The notes under the pieces were generated by a model. It made no database searches. It saw nothing but the letters and a program-made list of their open reading frames with translations, and had not been told where the DNA came from. Shown piece after piece: positions 40,266 to 50,876 of a DNA stretch of 64,000 nucleotides. The DNA is from Nitrososphaerota archaeon. GTDB lineage: Archaea; Thermoproteota; Nitrososphaeria; Conexivisphaerales; UBA164. How positions within the stretch are numbered: position 1 is the first letter of the stretch; the number at the start of each line of letters is the position of its first letter. Made by a program: the position numbers and the translations under genes. The DNA is taken from the NCBI GenBank assembly GCA_023381255.1, contig JAMCTX010000010.1:1-64000 (forward strand), read 5' to 3'.

Positions 40266-41234
40266 TTATGGATTATAAGCCAGCGGCCCAAACCCTGCCC
40301 CTGAAAGGTATATGCCTATTGCAAAAACGGCAAGTATTATTATTATAGCTATTATATCAGATTTTTTTATGGTTGGTTCATTATAGTATGTTCTTTTGGG
40401 CATAGCCCTGAATCCACGTATATCTGCAGAAATTGCGATGTTCTGAGCTCCTTTTAGAGTCCATATAACGATAGAAGCTATTATCAGGATTACTATTTTC
40501 ATCTGCTCGAAAAACCTCCTGATCATTGCGTCAATTTTTAATCCAGCGCTACCTGTAAAATCAAATCCTCGGGCTCTTGCGGCATCAGTTATGGTTATTG
40601 TTGATTCAAGTATTTTTGGTATTGACGTTATGCCGACAATCAACCCAAATCCTATTTCAACTGGAATTTTCGATTTTTCCAGTGAAACAAGAATGTCAGA
40701 AGGAGAACTTGTGAAGACCAGAAGGAATCCTGAAGCTATTCCGGTTGAGGCCCTGAACGCAATCTGCAAGCCATAAAATATACCCTGAGTAGAAAACCCG
40801 TAGGCACCTATTGACTGAAATGCGGTTGGAAAGAGAATCAGAAACGTGTCCCTGCCAAACAGAAGGGCAAGCGTCTCAGGCGGCGTAAACATCCCTTCAG
40901 TCCATGCCGTGCCTATAAACGTTGCAAGGGTAAGCGGTAACACAATCCTGTACTTTGATACCGGATCTGTGGTCCATATATACATCAGCAGCAAGACGAC
41001 TAGAAAAATCAAAGATATGTACCATATGGTTATTGCGCCTATGGTTGTCAAAACCACTGCAAGAAGAATTTTTGTCCTTGGGTCTATTTTGTACAGAAAT
41101 GACTTCCCAGAGACAAACTGAAAGAGTGACATATAACCTCTGAATCCAATTATTTTCCATATCAGATAAATAGTTAGAGCTGGCCCAAGCGTTATAAGGA
41201 CTAATGCCATTACCCAGGCTTCAACAACTTCCAT
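40266..41234 (-). CDS. ECF transporter T component (CbiQ/EcfT family)
   Basis: LEKSKIPVEIGFGLIVGITSIPKILESTITITDAARARGFD (Ala-Arg-Gly motif). Confidence 0.88.
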   Translation of the reverse strand: MEVVEAWVMALVLITLGPALTIYLIWKIIGFRGYMSLFQFVSGKSFLYKIDPRTKILLAVVLTTIGAITIWYISLIFLVVLLLMYIWTTDPVSKYRIVLPLTLATFIGTAWTEGMFTPPETLALLFGRDTFLILFPTAFQSIGAYGFSTQGIFYGLQIAFRASTGIASGFLLVFTSSPSDILVSLEKSKIPVEIGFGLIVGITSIPKILESTITITDAARARGFDFTGSAGLKIDAMIRRFFEQMKIVILIIASIVIWTLKGAQNIAISADIRGFRAMPKRTYYNEPTIKKSDIIAIIIILAVFAIGIYLSGAGFGPLAYNP

Positions 41235-41278
41235 GACGTTTAATACTATAACAACTATGACGATATAAACTTTTATAT

Positions 41279-42475
41279 TCAGATTTTTGAAAATGCGTTT
41301 TCCAGATCAGATATTATGTCTTCTGCATCTTCAAGGCCCACTGAGAGTCTGAGCAGGGAATCCGTGATGCCCAGCTTTTCCCTATCCATTTTATTTATGG
41401 AAGACGACGCTGAAAGGACCGGATAGGTCATTATGCTTTCAGTGCCACCGAGACTAGGAGAAGGCTTTATCAGGCTAAGTGATTTTAAAACTCTTATTGA
41501 TTCATCCCTGCCCCCTTTGATCCTGAAGCTTACAACTCCGCCAAACCCTCTGAACATCCGCTTTGCGATGTTATGATAGCTGTTATTTTCCAGACCAGGA
41601 TACATAACATCGGTAACCTTGCTGCTGGAAGCAAGGTACTTTGCGACTTTTAATGCATTTTCCTGATGCCTTTCCATCCGTACACCAAGCGTTTTTACGC
41701 CCCTCAATGCCAGATAGGCGCTGAAAGGGTTAAGTATGGTGCCAAGCATTCTCCTCCATTCCCAGATATCTAGCATGTTTTTCCTGCTTCCGGAAACCGA
41801 TCCCCCAATGATGTCATTATGCCCAGAAATGTATTTTGTTAGACTTTCAAGTGACAGGTCTGCCCCATTTTTGATTGGCTTGAAGTTGTATGGACTAAGG
41901 AACGTATTATCAACAATTAGCTTTATGCCTGATTTTCTTGTTCTTTCAGAAACCTGCTTTATGTCAATTACTTTTAGTGTCGGGTTTGTCATGACTTCAA
42001 TAAAAACAATTGCTGTTTCAGAATCTATTTTAGACACAATATCATCAGCTGACGGGTATGCCTTCTTGGTGTGCACGCCAAATTTTGCCAGGTCTTCGGC
42101 CAGCTTTATGGAAGTTCCATAAGCTTCAGAAGTTATTACAATGTTATCCCCGGCCTTGAGATAATGCAGGTAAACGGATGATATGCCTGCCATGCCACTA
42201 TTAAAGCAGAGTGAATCCTCTGAACCTTCAAGCTTACTGATAACCTTCTCCAGTGCCATTACTGTGGGGTTTTCTTCCCTGGAATATTTCAAGTCAACCC
42301 CCCTTTCACTCTTCTTTGCTGGACCGCGCTGTTCAAACATGGAAGAAAGGAAGATTGGAGGAATAAATGCACCTGTAGCTTCGTCGAAGTATTCGTGACC
42401 GTGAATCGAATCTGTATTATCCAACTTTAATCCTATTCCATATAGAAATATAAAAACCCTTTTGAAAATTCCCAA
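41279..42475 (-). CDS. Cys/Met metabolism PLP enzyme (cystathionine gamma-synthase/lyase family)
   Basis: YSREENPTVMALEKVI, SLTKYISGHNDIIGG, LSVGLEDAEDIISDLENA. Confidence 0.93.
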   Translation of the reverse strand: MGIFKRVFIFLYGIGLKLDNTDSIHGHEYFDEATGAFIPPIFLSSMFEQRGPAKKSERGVDLKYSREENPTVMALEKVISKLEGSEDSLCFNSGMAGISSVYLHYLKAGDNIVITSEAYGTSIKLAEDLAKFGVHTKKAYPSADDIVSKIDSETAIVFIEVMTNPTLKVIDIKQVSERTRKSGIKLIVDNTFLSPYNFKPIKNGADLSLESLTKYISGHNDIIGGSVSGSRKNMLDIWEWRRMLGTILNPFSAYLALRGVKTLGVRMERHQENALKVAKYLASSSKVTDVMYPGLENNSYHNIAKRMFRGFGGVVSFRIKGGRDESIRVLKSLSLIKPSPSLGGTESIMTYPVLSASSSINKMDREKLGITDSLLRLSVGLEDAEDIISDLENAFSKI

Positions 42476-42488
42476 CAGGAATTATTGA

Positions 42489-42995
42489 TTACTTGCCCAA
42501 AAACAGTTTAAGCTGCTGCTGGCAGTTGCTGCAAAGCATCGGGTATTTTTCATCAACCTGTTTTAGCTCTGAAGCATAGCTCATTATGCATCCACTGTCG
42601 CTGCAGTGCCCAAGTCCCAGAAAATGGCCAAATAGGTGGGCAGCTTCTTTCATTATCCTTTCCCTTGCCAGCTTTCCATCAGAAGCAAGCCTGCGCTCAG
42701 AAAGCACTGCAATTCTGAGTTTGGGATCTGCTATGCCAAATATCCTAGTTCCTTTTTCGTCCTTGATATCATCATCCGTAATATATATCGAATAGTATGT
42801 TTCGTGGTTCTTTTTTTCACTGGAAAGTATTTTCAAAATTCCCTCTACACTTAACCCCTTTTCTACAGTAACCTGGGCTATTGGGTCTGTTATGATGTTC
42901 AGCCCATAAATTGCGGCTGCTGCTCGATAGCTTTCAACGTATGTTGTATAGTATCCGTTGATGCCCATCAATCCAATATTTAGTTTATTGTTCAT
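42489..42995 (-). CDS. amzA: Archaemetzincin-like protein with substituted catalytic Glu
   Basis: EAAHLFGHFLGLGHCSDSGCIMSYA...CSNC; archaemetzincin Cys/His pattern, but HLxxH instead of HExxH. Confidence 0.88.
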   Translation of the reverse strand: MNNKLNIGLMGINGYYTTYVESYRAAAAIYGLNIITDPIAQVTVEKGLSVEGILKILSSEKKNHETYYSIYITDDDIKDEKGTRIFGIADPKLRIAVLSERRLASDGKLARERIMKEAAHLFGHFLGLGHCSDSGCIMSYASELKQVDEKYPMLCSNCQQQLKLFLGK

Positions 42996-44239
42996 TCAAT
43001 TATATCCCCGTTCTTAGGGCATATAGCCTTTATGCCCATTCCAGCTAGCTCCTGCGCCATGGATTCGCATGAATCCCCGTCACCATGAACCAAAATGACA
43101 GTTGGTGATCCCTTCATCTTCCTGAACATTTCGAGCAACTGCGACTTTCCAGAATGGGAGGAAAGTTCAAACTGTAATACCCTTGCCTTGACACTGGTGA
43201 GTTTGCCGTCAAGCATAACTTCACCTTCATCCACAAGCGACCTTCCCGGCGTGCCCTCAACCTGGTATGATACAATTGCTATCCCATTCTTTGGGTCGGT
43301 GGATATCTTCCTGCTGTAGAACACTGAAGCACCACCAACAAGCATTCCTGCTGGGGATATTATGCTGGCATGCTTTTTAATGGCCTTTCTCCTTTCTGCC
43401 CATCCATTTATGTATTTCACCGATTTAAGAGCACTCTTGAGCCCATTTGGGTCCTTAATGAACCCGGGGTTTTTGAGCAGAATGTCGTTTATGGTGAGAG
43501 CCATACCATCCATATAGACATCGTGCTTGAAATTGTTATAATAGTAAATCTCTGCTACCTCCTGAGCCCTTCCTACCGCAAATGAAGGAATTAACACTGT
43601 GCCCCCACTTTCAATGACTTCATTTGAAAAATCAATTAGCCTCTTTTCCTCCTTTCCCCTATCTTCGTGTTCCCTTGTTGCATAGGTGCATTCTGATATG
43701 ACGTAATCAACTTCAGGAAGGTCATACGATGCCGGTTCAAGCAGTCTGGATGCTATATGATTTATATCCCCGGTGTAAAGCACTTTTTTACTGCCTTTGA
43801 TGTAGACCATTGCGCTTCCTGGTATATGGCCCGCATTCAAAAATGTAACATTAAGACCATCAACGCTGAATTCTTCATTATATTCCTTGGGATTGCTCAT
43901 CCTTATCAGGTTTTCAACCTCAGCAGATGTAAAAGGCAATCTTTCGCCGCTTATCTTAAGGAGGTCTTTAAGGAGTATTTCGCTAATCTCTATTGTTGGC
44001 CTTGTAGCGTAATTGGGAATTCCCTTTCCTACATAGAGGTAAGGCTCATAACCTATATGATCAAGGTGAGCGTGGGTCGTTATCAATGCGTTAATATCCT
44101 TAGGCCTGACGTGCATGGGATGAACCATATTCTTCCCAGGATTAAGTCCATAGTCTAAAAGGAGCGTTGTTGCATCATCCTTTACCAAAAAACCCGAATT
44201 ACCAACTGTGCCTGCGGCACCTAGTATCTTTATTTGCAT
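42992..44239 (-). CDS. Beta-CASP metallo-beta-lactamase RNA-processing nuclease
   Basis: THAHLDHIGYEPYL, GHIPGSAMVYI, YTGDIN, SFAVGRAQEV, SSHSGKSQLLE. Confidence 0.92.
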   Translation of the reverse strand: MQIKILGAAGTVGNSGFLVKDDATTLLLDYGLNPGKNMVHPMHVRPKDINALITTHAHLDHIGYEPYLYVGKGIPNYATRPTIEISEILLKDLLKISGERLPFTSAEVENLIRMSNPKEYNEEFSVDGLNVTFLNAGHIPGSAMVYIKGSKKVLYTGDINHIASRLLEPASYDLPEVDYVISECTYATREHEDRGKEEKRLIDFSNEVIESGGTVLIPSFAVGRAQEVAEIYYYNNFKHDVYMDGMALTINDILLKNPGFIKDPNGLKSALKSVKYINGWAERRKAIKKHASIISPAGMLVGGASVFYSRKISTDPKNGIAIVSYQVEGTPGRSLVDEGEVMLDGKLTSVKARVLQFELSSHSGKSQLLEMFRKMKGSPTVILVHGDGDSCESMAQELAGMGIKAICPKNGDIIE

Positions 44240-44342
44240 TTTTAACTTCTACCGATTTATAATTTAATTTCGATGAGCCCTTTTTTAATGTATCGGTGGT
44301 TTTGAACAATTAGTTTTTAAACTGCTGCGTCAACTTATAAAC

Positions 44343-45254
44343 GTGAATGTCTTAATAACGCACACTGACCTGGACGGCGTTTGCAGCGGGGCAATAGCAA
44401 AAAGGTACATAGGGGGGAATGTTAAGGTTATTTTTTCTGATCCCAGATATATAGCTGATACTCTAAGCCAGCTTGACAGCGGTGCAGAAAAAGTTATAAT
44501 AACTGATATTTCTTTGAACCATGACAGGGTTGACCAGACGGTAAAGGCGCTTAAGAAGATTAAATCGGAGATATTGTGGGTCGACCATCATGAATGGAGG
44601 CAGGAAGATATCGAGGCTGTTTCCAAGTTGTGCAAATTACACGTGGAAAGTTCGCCCAGCGCTGCATCATTGTTTTACAGGCTGTATATGCGTAATGACA
44701 GCATATCCCAGGAAATTGCAGGGATAGGGGACGATGCTGATACAAACACCAATGCGATGAAAAACACTCTTGCATACAAGCTGGGGATAAGCCAAAAAGG
44801 AGGAAAGTTTTATTTGTTAAGGGAGTTTTCACACGGTAATTTTGAACCTGAAAGGCTTGAAGAATGGAGAGTTATGGTACAAGAACAGATTAAGGTAGCA
44901 GAGAACTTCATATCTGAAATTGATCCACTTACTACTGTTACAGGAAAAAGGTTTGCTGTAATAGATATGAGGGGAAAGACGGCTTCAGGCACTTATACAG
45001 CAAAACTTGCCGCGCAAAAACTGGACCTGGATTTCATAATGGTCATCTACAATTGCAGGTCAGTATCATTCTACAGAGGGATAAGAGACGTTGACCTGTT
45101 GCCTCTGGCTATAAATCATTACGGTGGAGGCCATAAATTTGCATGTGGCGCAAATCCGCATTTAACGCTGATGGAAAGGTTAATGTGCCGGGTGAGAAAA
45201 ACTTACATGACAAAGGAAATCAGGCAAATAATTAATGATGCTAGGAAAATTTGA
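44343..45254 (+). CDS. DHH-family phosphoesterase
   Basis: ITHTDLDGVCSGAIAKRY, VDHHEW, NHYGGGHKFACGA. Confidence 0.9.
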   Translation: MNVLITHTDLDGVCSGAIAKRYIGGNVKVIFSDPRYIADTLSQLDSGAEKVIITDISLNHDRVDQTVKALKKIKSEILWVDHHEWRQEDIEAVSKLCKLHVESSPSAASLFYRLYMRNDSISQEIAGIGDDADTNTNAMKNTLAYKLGISQKGGKFYLLREFSHGNFEPERLEEWRVMVQEQIKVAENFISEIDPLTTVTGKRFAVIDMRGKTASGTYTAKLAAQKLDLDFIMVIYNCRSVSFYRGIRDVDLLPLAINHYGGGHKFACGANPHLTLMERLMCRVRKTYMTKEIRQIINDARKI

Positions 45255-45463
45255 TATGCATGTGCTTTAAGCATTTTTCAGCATCAGCCGCTTTTAATGT
45301 AATCAAGATAATGTAGAAATATTAGATTGCACCCACACATATAACAGCCTCTACTTCCTATTAATTTTGTTGGGCAGTTAACAGAAAATCTGTTTTGATG
45401 CTAAAAAATAGCTATATATTATTGAAGATATTGTTATGCATTTAAGATTACAAGATGTGTCAG

Positions 45464-47071
45464 TTACTCTGTCTTTTTTACATATACAGTGCTTACGTGC
45501 TTGGGCCTTAACAGCGAGGGTATTATTGCAATGGCCACTGCTACCGTGAACAAAAGGAACACATGATGGAAGGCATCCATAAATGACACCCACTGGCTTT
45601 GATATGCAACGCTATTAACTAATGTGCTGGGAAGATCCTTTGTTGTTCCTATAAATAGTGTGATAAAACTAGAGATGCTGACGGTTGTTCCTATAAATAC
45701 AAATGCCACAGTTAGTGCTAACATGCTGGCTATATTCATTAATGTGGAATTTGTAGCGGCGCCTACCCCCCTTACTTCTGGTTCTACCGATCCCATAATG
45801 GATGCTATATTTGGAGACCCAAACAATCCGCCTCCAATTCCCGCAATCGCCAGTATTCCAGTCACCAAAAGCTCGTTAGATTCTTGCGGTAACATGCTTA
45901 ACAAAGATATTGCAATTGCTGAAAGCAACACCCCGGCCAAAGTAAGTGTTCTATAACCTATCCTGTCGGATAATATGCCGCTTATCGGCCCGACAAGCAG
46001 AAATCCAAGGCTCATGGGTATCAAGTCAAGTCCTGCATGAAAAGCGCTGTAGCCCTTAACACCTTCCAGGTAGAACACTAGCAAGAACATTATTCCACCT
46101 CTGCCTATAGCAACAAGACTTGATGCAGTAACGCCACTTATGAACATCCTCCTCCTGAATAGCGAAAACTTCATTAGAGGGTATTTTGCCCAGTAAAGCT
46201 CATTTACTATAAACAGAGCAAGTAAAAATGGAAAAGCGATAAATGAAAGCTCGCTGTAAAAAATATATGGATGAAATACGCTGTAAAAAAGCCCTGCCTT
46301 TGCTGCAGATGTAGCCATAAATCCCATCGTATAGAAAGTTGCCCCCAGCAAGAGGACAGCTATCGAACCTGAAAGAAGGATGCCCCCCAAAACATCAAGA
46401 GATTCATGGACAGGCCTCTGAGAAAGGTCCTTGAGCTTAGTATATGCCCAGATTGTTCCAAATATCCCTATGGGTACATTTATGAAGAAAATATATCTCC
46501 AGCTTGTGACGGAAGTGATAATCCCTCCTAGCACCAGCCCCAAAATCCCGCCTCCAACGCCTGCAACCATGTTTGTGCCAAGAGCAAGACCGCGTTGATT
46601 TGAGGGAAATGCGTCGGTAAGTATTGCTGCAGAATTGGACCACAGCATTGCTGCACCAATGGCCTGCAATAATCTAAATATTATTATTTGAATGCCCTCG
46701 GTTATCATTGAATTGGGAATAATTATCGCTGACAGCCCAGTAAGCAGGGAGCCAACTGTAAATATGGCAAAACCCAGATTGTATATCTTTACCCGGCCCT
46801 TGAGGTCGGCAAGCCTCCCAAACAACAGAAGCAGCGTGGCTGTGACAAGCATATAACCAAGCAGGGCCCACATGACATAACTGAATGAATCCGCAGTTGC
46901 AATAGCATATGCTGCTGAATTCAACGGAGCAGAGCTGCCAGGTGTGTGCGCCAGGACGCTCTTAAGAATATAAGGCAAGGATATTATGACAATACTAGTA
47001 TCTATTGATGCCATGAGGACACCTATCGTGGTATTCGAAAGCGCTACCCACTTGTAGTTTTTGGAAGTCAT
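45464..47071 (-). CDS. MFS transporter, DHA2-like (about 14 TM)
   Basis: ASIDTSIVIISLPYI, LFGRLADLKGRVKIYNLGF. Confidence 0.9.
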   Translation of the reverse strand: MTSKNYKWVALSNTTIGVLMASIDTSIVIISLPYILKSVLAHTPGSSAPLNSAAYAIATADSFSYVMWALLGYMLVTATLLLLFGRLADLKGRVKIYNLGFAIFTVGSLLTGLSAIIIPNSMITEGIQIIIFRLLQAIGAAMLWSNSAAILTDAFPSNQRGLALGTNMVAGVGGGILGLVLGGIITSVTSWRYIFFINVPIGIFGTIWAYTKLKDLSQRPVHESLDVLGGILLSGSIAVLLLGATFYTMGFMATSAAKAGLFYSVFHPYIFYSELSFIAFPFLLALFIVNELYWAKYPLMKFSLFRRRMFISGVTASSLVAIGRGGIMFLLVFYLEGVKGYSAFHAGLDLIPMSLGFLLVGPISGILSDRIGYRTLTLAGVLLSAIAISLLSMLPQESNELLVTGILAIAGIGGGLFGSPNIASIMGSVEPEVRGVGAATNSTLMNIASMLALTVAFVFIGTTVSISSFITLFIGTTKDLPSTLVNSVAYQSQWVSFMDAFHHVFLLFTVAVAIAIIPSLLRPKHVSTVYVKKTE

Positions 47072-47149
47072 TGCAGCGCATATATCGATGCCTTATTTAA
47101 TTATTTAGGTATTTTTCCTTCGTTTAATTCCCAATGATAAAAAAAGTTT

Positions 47150-47410
47150 ATGAATGTGCGTGAATGTTATAGTAACATGGAAAGGGGGCCAAAGGCAAAG
47201 TTCAGCAAAAAGGTAGCTGAAAACGATTTTCTCAGCATAAGCGTATGGAAGGGAAAAACCCACCCTGAAGATGAAATAATCAGAATACAGTTAAGAAGAT
47301 GGGATGGAGTGCAGTGGAAAACAGAATACGAAATGAGCCTGTACAGAACACAGAGCGGGCAGTATGCAGAATTGAAACCCAGAACTAACACAAAAACCGA
47401 AAAACAGTGA
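47150..47410 (+). CDS. PC4/YdbC-like putative ssDNA-binding protein
   Basis: FLSISVWKGKTHPEDEIIRIQLRRWDGVQWKTEYEMSLYRTQSGQYAELK. Confidence 0.5.
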   Translation: MNVRECYSNMERGPKAKFSKKVAENDFLSISVWKGKTHPEDEIIRIQLRRWDGVQWKTEYEMSLYRTQSGQYAELKPRTNTKTEKQ

Positions 47411-47451
47411 TCCGAAAAAGTTTTTATTTTTGAGTTATATAATATTAAATC

Positions 47452-48120
47452 ATGTTAAAGTGGCTTGGACACTCGGCGTTTGAATTAAATACGTCAAATA
47501 AAATGCTGCTAATAGACCCATGGATTTCAAACCCCAATTCACCTGCCAAGGTTAAAGATTACTACAATGCGGATTATTTGATAGTTACACATGACCATTC
47601 AGACCACTTGGGCGATGCAGTGGAAATTTCCAGGAATAGCGGAGCCCCAATAATTGCCGTGTTTGAGCTTGCAAACTTTCTTAACGAATCTGAAAAGGTA
47701 AAGACCATAGGAATGAATATAGGCGGCCCCCTGAAGCTCACTTCCAGCCTTAGCGTATTTCTTACTCAGGCATTCCATTCCAGCACCCATGGTGCACCAA
47801 CTGGCACAATCGTAAAAACGGACACAGCTACCATTTACCACGCAGGAGATACTGGACTATTTGGCGACATGAAGCTTATTGGGCAGGTGTACAAGCCTGA
47901 CATCATGCTCATTCCAATAGGTGGTTTTTTCACCATGAACCCGGAGCAGGCAGCAATTGCTGTACAAATGGTTTCTCCTAAAATAGCAATACCAATGCAT
48001 TATGACACATTTGAAGCAATAAAGCAGGACCCCTTGGAATTTGCAAGAATAGCAAAGGGGCTTTCACCAGGCACTGAGGTTGTAGTACTAAAGCCGGGGG
48101 AATCCATAGAACTACGCTGA
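47452..48120 (+). CDS. UPF0173-type metal-dependent hydrolase (MBL fold)
   Basis: WLGHSAFEL, LIDPWISNPNSP, THDHSDHLGDAV, YHAGDTGLFGDM. Confidence 0.95.
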   Translation: MLKWLGHSAFELNTSNKMLLIDPWISNPNSPAKVKDYYNADYLIVTHDHSDHLGDAVEISRNSGAPIIAVFELANFLNESEKVKTIGMNIGGPLKLTSSLSVFLTQAFHSSTHGAPTGTIVKTDTATIYHAGDTGLFGDMKLIGQVYKPDIMLIPIGGFFTMNPEQAAIAVQMVSPKIAIPMHYDTFEAIKQDPLEFARIAKGLSPGTEVVVLKPGESIELR

Positions 48121-48125
48121 TAGGA

Positions 48126-48470
48126 TCATCGTTGAACTGTCTCTAACCACTTAAATACAGGTATAAGGAGCCCCCTAAGTTCCCTACCCCTCTTGGTGAG
48201 GGAATATTTAACTGAAACCGGTCTAGTATTGACAACATCCCTCAAAATAAGGCCTGCTTCCTCCATTTCATGCAGCCTGTGAGAAAGCAGGTTTGGGCTC
48301 GGATTGCCTACGCTCTTTGCAATTTCATTAAAGCTCGATTTCTCCCTGTTGCCCAGAAGTCCAACTATGAGTATTGTATATTCCTTTCCCAGCAGCTTGA
48401 TGATTTTTTCTGATGGATACAGGCAGACCTTCTTGCCATTAACTTCTATCATACAGGCTGACTCCGACAT
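48126..48470 (-). CDS. HxlR-family transcriptional regulator
   Basis: LGKEYTILIVGLLGN, LSHRLHEMEEAGLI, SVKYSLTKRGREL. Confidence 0.9.
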   Translation of the reverse strand: MSESACMIEVNGKKVCLYPSEKIIKLLGKEYTILIVGLLGNREKSSFNEIAKSVGNPSPNLLSHRLHEMEEAGLILRDVVNTRPVSVKYSLTKRGRELRGLLIPVFKWLETVQR

Positions 48471-48608
48471 GATTTATTTATTAAGGCCCAGTTATTTAAA
48501 TCTGTGGCAATGATTTAAAATCCAAGAGTTCTGCTGAACATATATTTATGATTAAATGCATAAGGTTTTGCAATTAATTTTATATATATATAATTTTTAA
48601 ATTTTAAT

Positions 48609-50834
48609 ATGACTAAAAATGAAGTAACATTATATGCGGCAGAGGCAAGGGCAAGAGATGTTGGCAGGTATCTGGTCAGGATTTCACAGCATCAAATGCG
48701 TCAGCTGGATCTTAACCCTGGAGATTATGTGGAAATTATTGGCAATGGAAAAAGCTCTTATGCGCAGGTTCTCCCGGCTTATTCTGAAGACGAGGGAAAG
48801 AACTATATAAGAATGGACGGAATGATAAGGCAAAGCGCGGGCGTAAGCATCGGAGAGGCGGTGGTGGTTAAGAAGGCCAAGCTTTCTGAGGCTCAGAGGG
48901 TGATAATCGCACCTGCAGAGCAGGCAGTGAGTTTTGCTCCGGAGTTTACGGAATATATGAAAAAAGAAATCCTTTATACAAAGCCAGTCTGGAAAGGACA
49001 AGCAATTGAATTCCCTTCATACTATGGAACGATAATGTTTGTTGTATCGTCAGTAAGCCCAGGTCAGGCTGCTTATGTCGGAGAAAGAACGGAGGTTCAG
49101 GTGAGAGAAGAACCGGTGAAACAGGCTGAAATTTCAGCGCCAAGAATATCGTGGGAAGATATAGGTGACCTGGAAGAGGCTAAGAGAAAGGTGAGGGAAA
49201 TGATAGAATTGCCCCTCAGACACCCTGAAATATTCAAGCACCTGGGGGTGGAACCACCCAGAGGGGTCCTGCTGAGCGGCCCCCCAGGCACAGGAAAGAC
49301 GCTGCTGGCAAAGGCTGTGGCTTCAGAGTCAAACGCTTACTTTACTTCAATTAACGGCCCTGAAATAATGAGCAAATATTATGGAGAATCTGAGGGAAAG
49401 ATCCGGGAGATATTCGATGAAGCCAAAAAGAATGCACCGGCAATAATATTTATAGATGAAATAGATGCGATTGCACCAAAGCGTGAAGAAGTAAAGGGGG
49501 AAGTTGAAACCAGAATAGTGGCCCAGCTTTTGACCATGATGGATGGCCTGCAGGAAAGGGGTCAGGTAATCGTAATAGGCGCCACTAACAGACCCGATGC
49601 CGTTGACCCTGCGCTCAGGAGGCCGGGAAGGTTCGACAGAGAAATAAACATAGGGATGCCCGACAAGAAGGCCAGACTTGAGATACTGACTGTGCACACC
49701 AGAAACGTGCCGTTATGCTCAGACAGCGATATAAAGGACAAAATATGTTCCCAGGATGACAGGGTTGAGCTGGAATCGCTTGCTGACATGACTCACGGAT
49801 ATACGGGCGCCGACATTGCGGCACTGGCAAGGGAGGCAGCAATGATAAGGCTCAGGGAGGCAATTGAAACAAAAAAGGAGCTTGATGTGGAACAGCCTCA
49901 GGTTCCACCTGAACAGCTTTCAAAAATAAAGATAAGGATGAAGGACTTTCTTGAGGCAATGAAGGACATACAGCCCACAGTTCTCAGGGAAGTGATAATG
50001 GAGGTGCCAGAAGTCAAGTGGGATGACATAGGCGGTTACAGCACAGTAAAGCAGGAGCTAAGGGAAATGGTTGAATGGCCGCTTAAATATCCTCACATGT
50101 TCAAGGAGGTTGGGACCGAGCCGCCAAAAGGCATATTGCTTTACGGACCCCCGGGCTCTGGAAAGACAATGCTGGCAAAGGCAGTAGCGACGGAAAGCAA
50201 CTCCAACTTTATATCAATCAGGGGGCCAGAAGTGCTCAGCAAGTGGTTCGGTGAATCTGAAAAGGCAGTAAGGGAGATATTTAAGAAAGCCAGAGCGGCA
50301 GCGCCCAGTGTGATCTTTTTTGACGAGCTTGATTCTATTGCTCCGCAAAGGGGTTCGAGGACTGACAGCGGAGCAACTGACAGAATAGTGAACCAGATAC
50401 TTGCCGAGATGGATGGAATTGCGCCTCTTAAGAATGTCGTGGTTATGGCAGCAACAAACAGGCCTGACATAATTGATCAGGCTCTGCTTAGACCAGGAAG
50501 GTTTGACAGGCTTGTTTATGTTCCTCCACCTGATGAAACAGCAAGGCTGGATATACTAAAAGTGCACACAAAAAGCATGAAGCTGGACAATGAAATTACC
50601 AGCGGAAATTACCTTAATGAGCTCGCTAAAAAGACCGAGGGCTACACTGGAGCAGACCTGGCATCACTGGCAAGGGAGGCAGCAATGCTAGCCATAAGGG
50701 AAAGCGTAAGTGAAAAGCTTGAACATGCTAAACCGGTTAAAATAAAGCACTTTGAGGAAGCGCTGAAAACTGTAAAACCCTCCCTTTCCCAGCAGGATAT
50801 TCAAAAATATAAGAGAATACAGCTTAACTCTTGA
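48609..50834 (+). CDS. vat: VAT/CDC48-type AAA+ ATPase
   Basis: N-domain plus two AAA modules: [57 protein letters not shown]; no intein. Confidence 0.98.
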   Translation: MTKNEVTLYAAEARARDVGRYLVRISQHQMRQLDLNPGDYVEIIGNGKSSYAQVLPAYSEDEGKNYIRMDGMIRQSAGVSIGEAVVVKKAKLSEAQRVIIAPAEQAVSFAPEFTEYMKKEILYTKPVWKGQAIEFPSYYGTIMFVVSSVSPGQAAYVGERTEVQVREEPVKQAEISAPRISWEDIGDLEEAKRKVREMIELPLRHPEIFKHLGVEPPRGVLLSGPPGTGKTLLAKAVASESNAYFTSINGPEIMSKYYGESEGKIREIFDEAKKNAPAIIFIDEIDAIAPKREEVKGEVETRIVAQLLTMMDGLQERGQVIVIGATNRPDAVDPALRRPGRFDREINIGMPDKKARLEILTVHTRNVPLCSDSDIKDKICSQDDRVELESLADMTHGYTGADIAALAREAAMIRLREAIETKKELDVEQPQVPPEQLSKIKIRMKDFLEAMKDIQPTVLREVIMEVPEVKWDDIGGYSTVKQELREMVEWPLKYPHMFKEVGTEPPKGILLYGPPGSGKTMLAKAVATESNSNFISIRGPEVLSKWFGESEKAVREIFKKARAAAPSVIFFDELDSIAPQRGSRTDSGATDRIVNQILAEMDGIAPLKNVVVMAATNRPDIIDQALLRPGRFDRLVYVPPPDETARLDILKVHTKSMKLDNEITSGNYLNELAKKTEGYTGADLASLAREAAMLAIRESVSEKLEHAKPVKIKHFEEALKTVKPSLSQQDIQKYKRIQLNS

Positions 50835-50876
50835 ATAACATTTAAAAATAATCTTTTTTAAGCAATTTTAAGAAGA

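Noticed and set aside
48609-50834. VAT/CDC48 checked for inteins in either Walker A site
   Set aside because: Both P-loops ([16 protein letters not shown]) are uninterrupted and the length is normal.
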